Below, piece after piece: positions 63,822 to 64,000 of a stretch of DNA of 64,000 nt (positions are counted from its first letter, which is position 1; every line of letters begins with the position of its first letter). Under the pieces are notes generated by a model. It ran no database searches. It worked only from the letters and a program-made list of their open reading frames with translations, and was not told the origin of the DNA. The DNA is from Zantedeschia hybrid cultivar (taxonomy: Eukaryota; Streptophyta; Magnoliopsida; Alismatales; Araceae): contig JARZZO010000001.1 in the NCBI GenBank assembly GCA_030544215.1, positions 39,211,670 through 39,275,669 on the forward strand, in the 5' to 3' direction. The translations under genes and the position numbers were made by a program.

Positions 63822-64000
63822 AGGGACACTAGTAATTCTGAAAAACTCATCATGGAGCACACCATGTCCAACAAGGCGTGATTCCTCCTTTAATATACAC
63901 CATTCATCTGCGGTGTATATGGAGGGGTCAGCTAAGAAAGGATACCATTATCCTTTAAGAATTGTATGAAATTAGTACTCAAATATTCTCCTCCCCGATC
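63822..64000 (-). pseudogene. C4 copia integrase core, part
   Basis: From the window edge on the minus strand: DRGGEYLSTNFIQFLKDN (second catalytic D), then a stop, TPPYTPQMNGVY (where the catalytic E of the usual NGVSERRN is lost beside a stop) and HALLDMVCSMMSFSELL. It runs into S2 at 63821. The rest of the element lies beyond the right edge. Confidence 0.82.

Overview
The window looks like a gene-poor, transposon-packed stretch of a plant nuclear genome. The evidence is the set of element lineages: Athila-like and Tat/Ogre-like Ty3/gypsy elements, several Ty1/copia elements with initiator-Met primer sites, and a plant-mobile-domain gene. I see no convincing host gene, rRNA, functional tRNA or CRISPR. 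Almost every base can be assigned to nested LTR retrotransposons, most with stops and frameshifts.

Left nest (1-40.39 kb). The 3' end of a + strand copia element (C1, 37066-40390) hosts an Athila-like element (A1, 2429-37065). A1's 5' LTR was entered by a minus-strand copia (C2, LTR 770-2428, running off the left edge). A1's protease was split by a + strand Tat-like element (T1, 6194-30538, target duplication CTTAT). T1's 5' LTR was hit by copia C3 (6857-17087, duplication TCGAG), and C3 holds a solo copia LTR (S1, 9696-11237, duplication AAAAG). This gives five levels: C1 > A1 > T1 > C3 > S1.

Right nest (40.39-64 kb). A minus-strand copia (C4; 60412-61798 and 63822-64000) contains a solo LTR (S2, 61804-63816, duplication CCCAA) and a second minus-strand copia (C5, 5' LTR 58853-60411). 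C5 was entered by a minus-strand Tat-like element (T2, 5' LTR 53856-55167). T2's 3' flank carries an antisense, intron-containing plant-mobile-domain pseudogene (40639-43422). T2's 3' LTR is missing. The left end of this nest abuts the C1 LTR near 40390, which suggests a deletion or rearrangement joining the two nests.

How the parts work together: A1, T1 and T2 encode gag, protease, RT, RNase H and integrase. T1 and T2 add a G-patch-like segment after protease and a second (archaeal-type) RNase H domain, as in the Tat lineage. T1 keeps its key catalytic residues although its reading frame is broken; T2 has lost many of them. C3 has a badly decayed pol between LTRs about 97% alike, so it was probably moved in trans.

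The most unusual signal is non-coding structure. (1) A strict 12-10-12 bp dyad (arms about YTRAATGGCGTC and GACGCCATTYAR) occurs at least 27 times in T1, T2, the mobile-domain leader and S2. (2) A nested hairpin in the U3 of four copia LTR families shows compensatory stem changes. (3) The C3 leader has an array of AT-rich hairpins with mostly NTG loops. (4) A four-hairpin module presenting GTTTACCCGGGA-like loops is conserved between C3 and C5.
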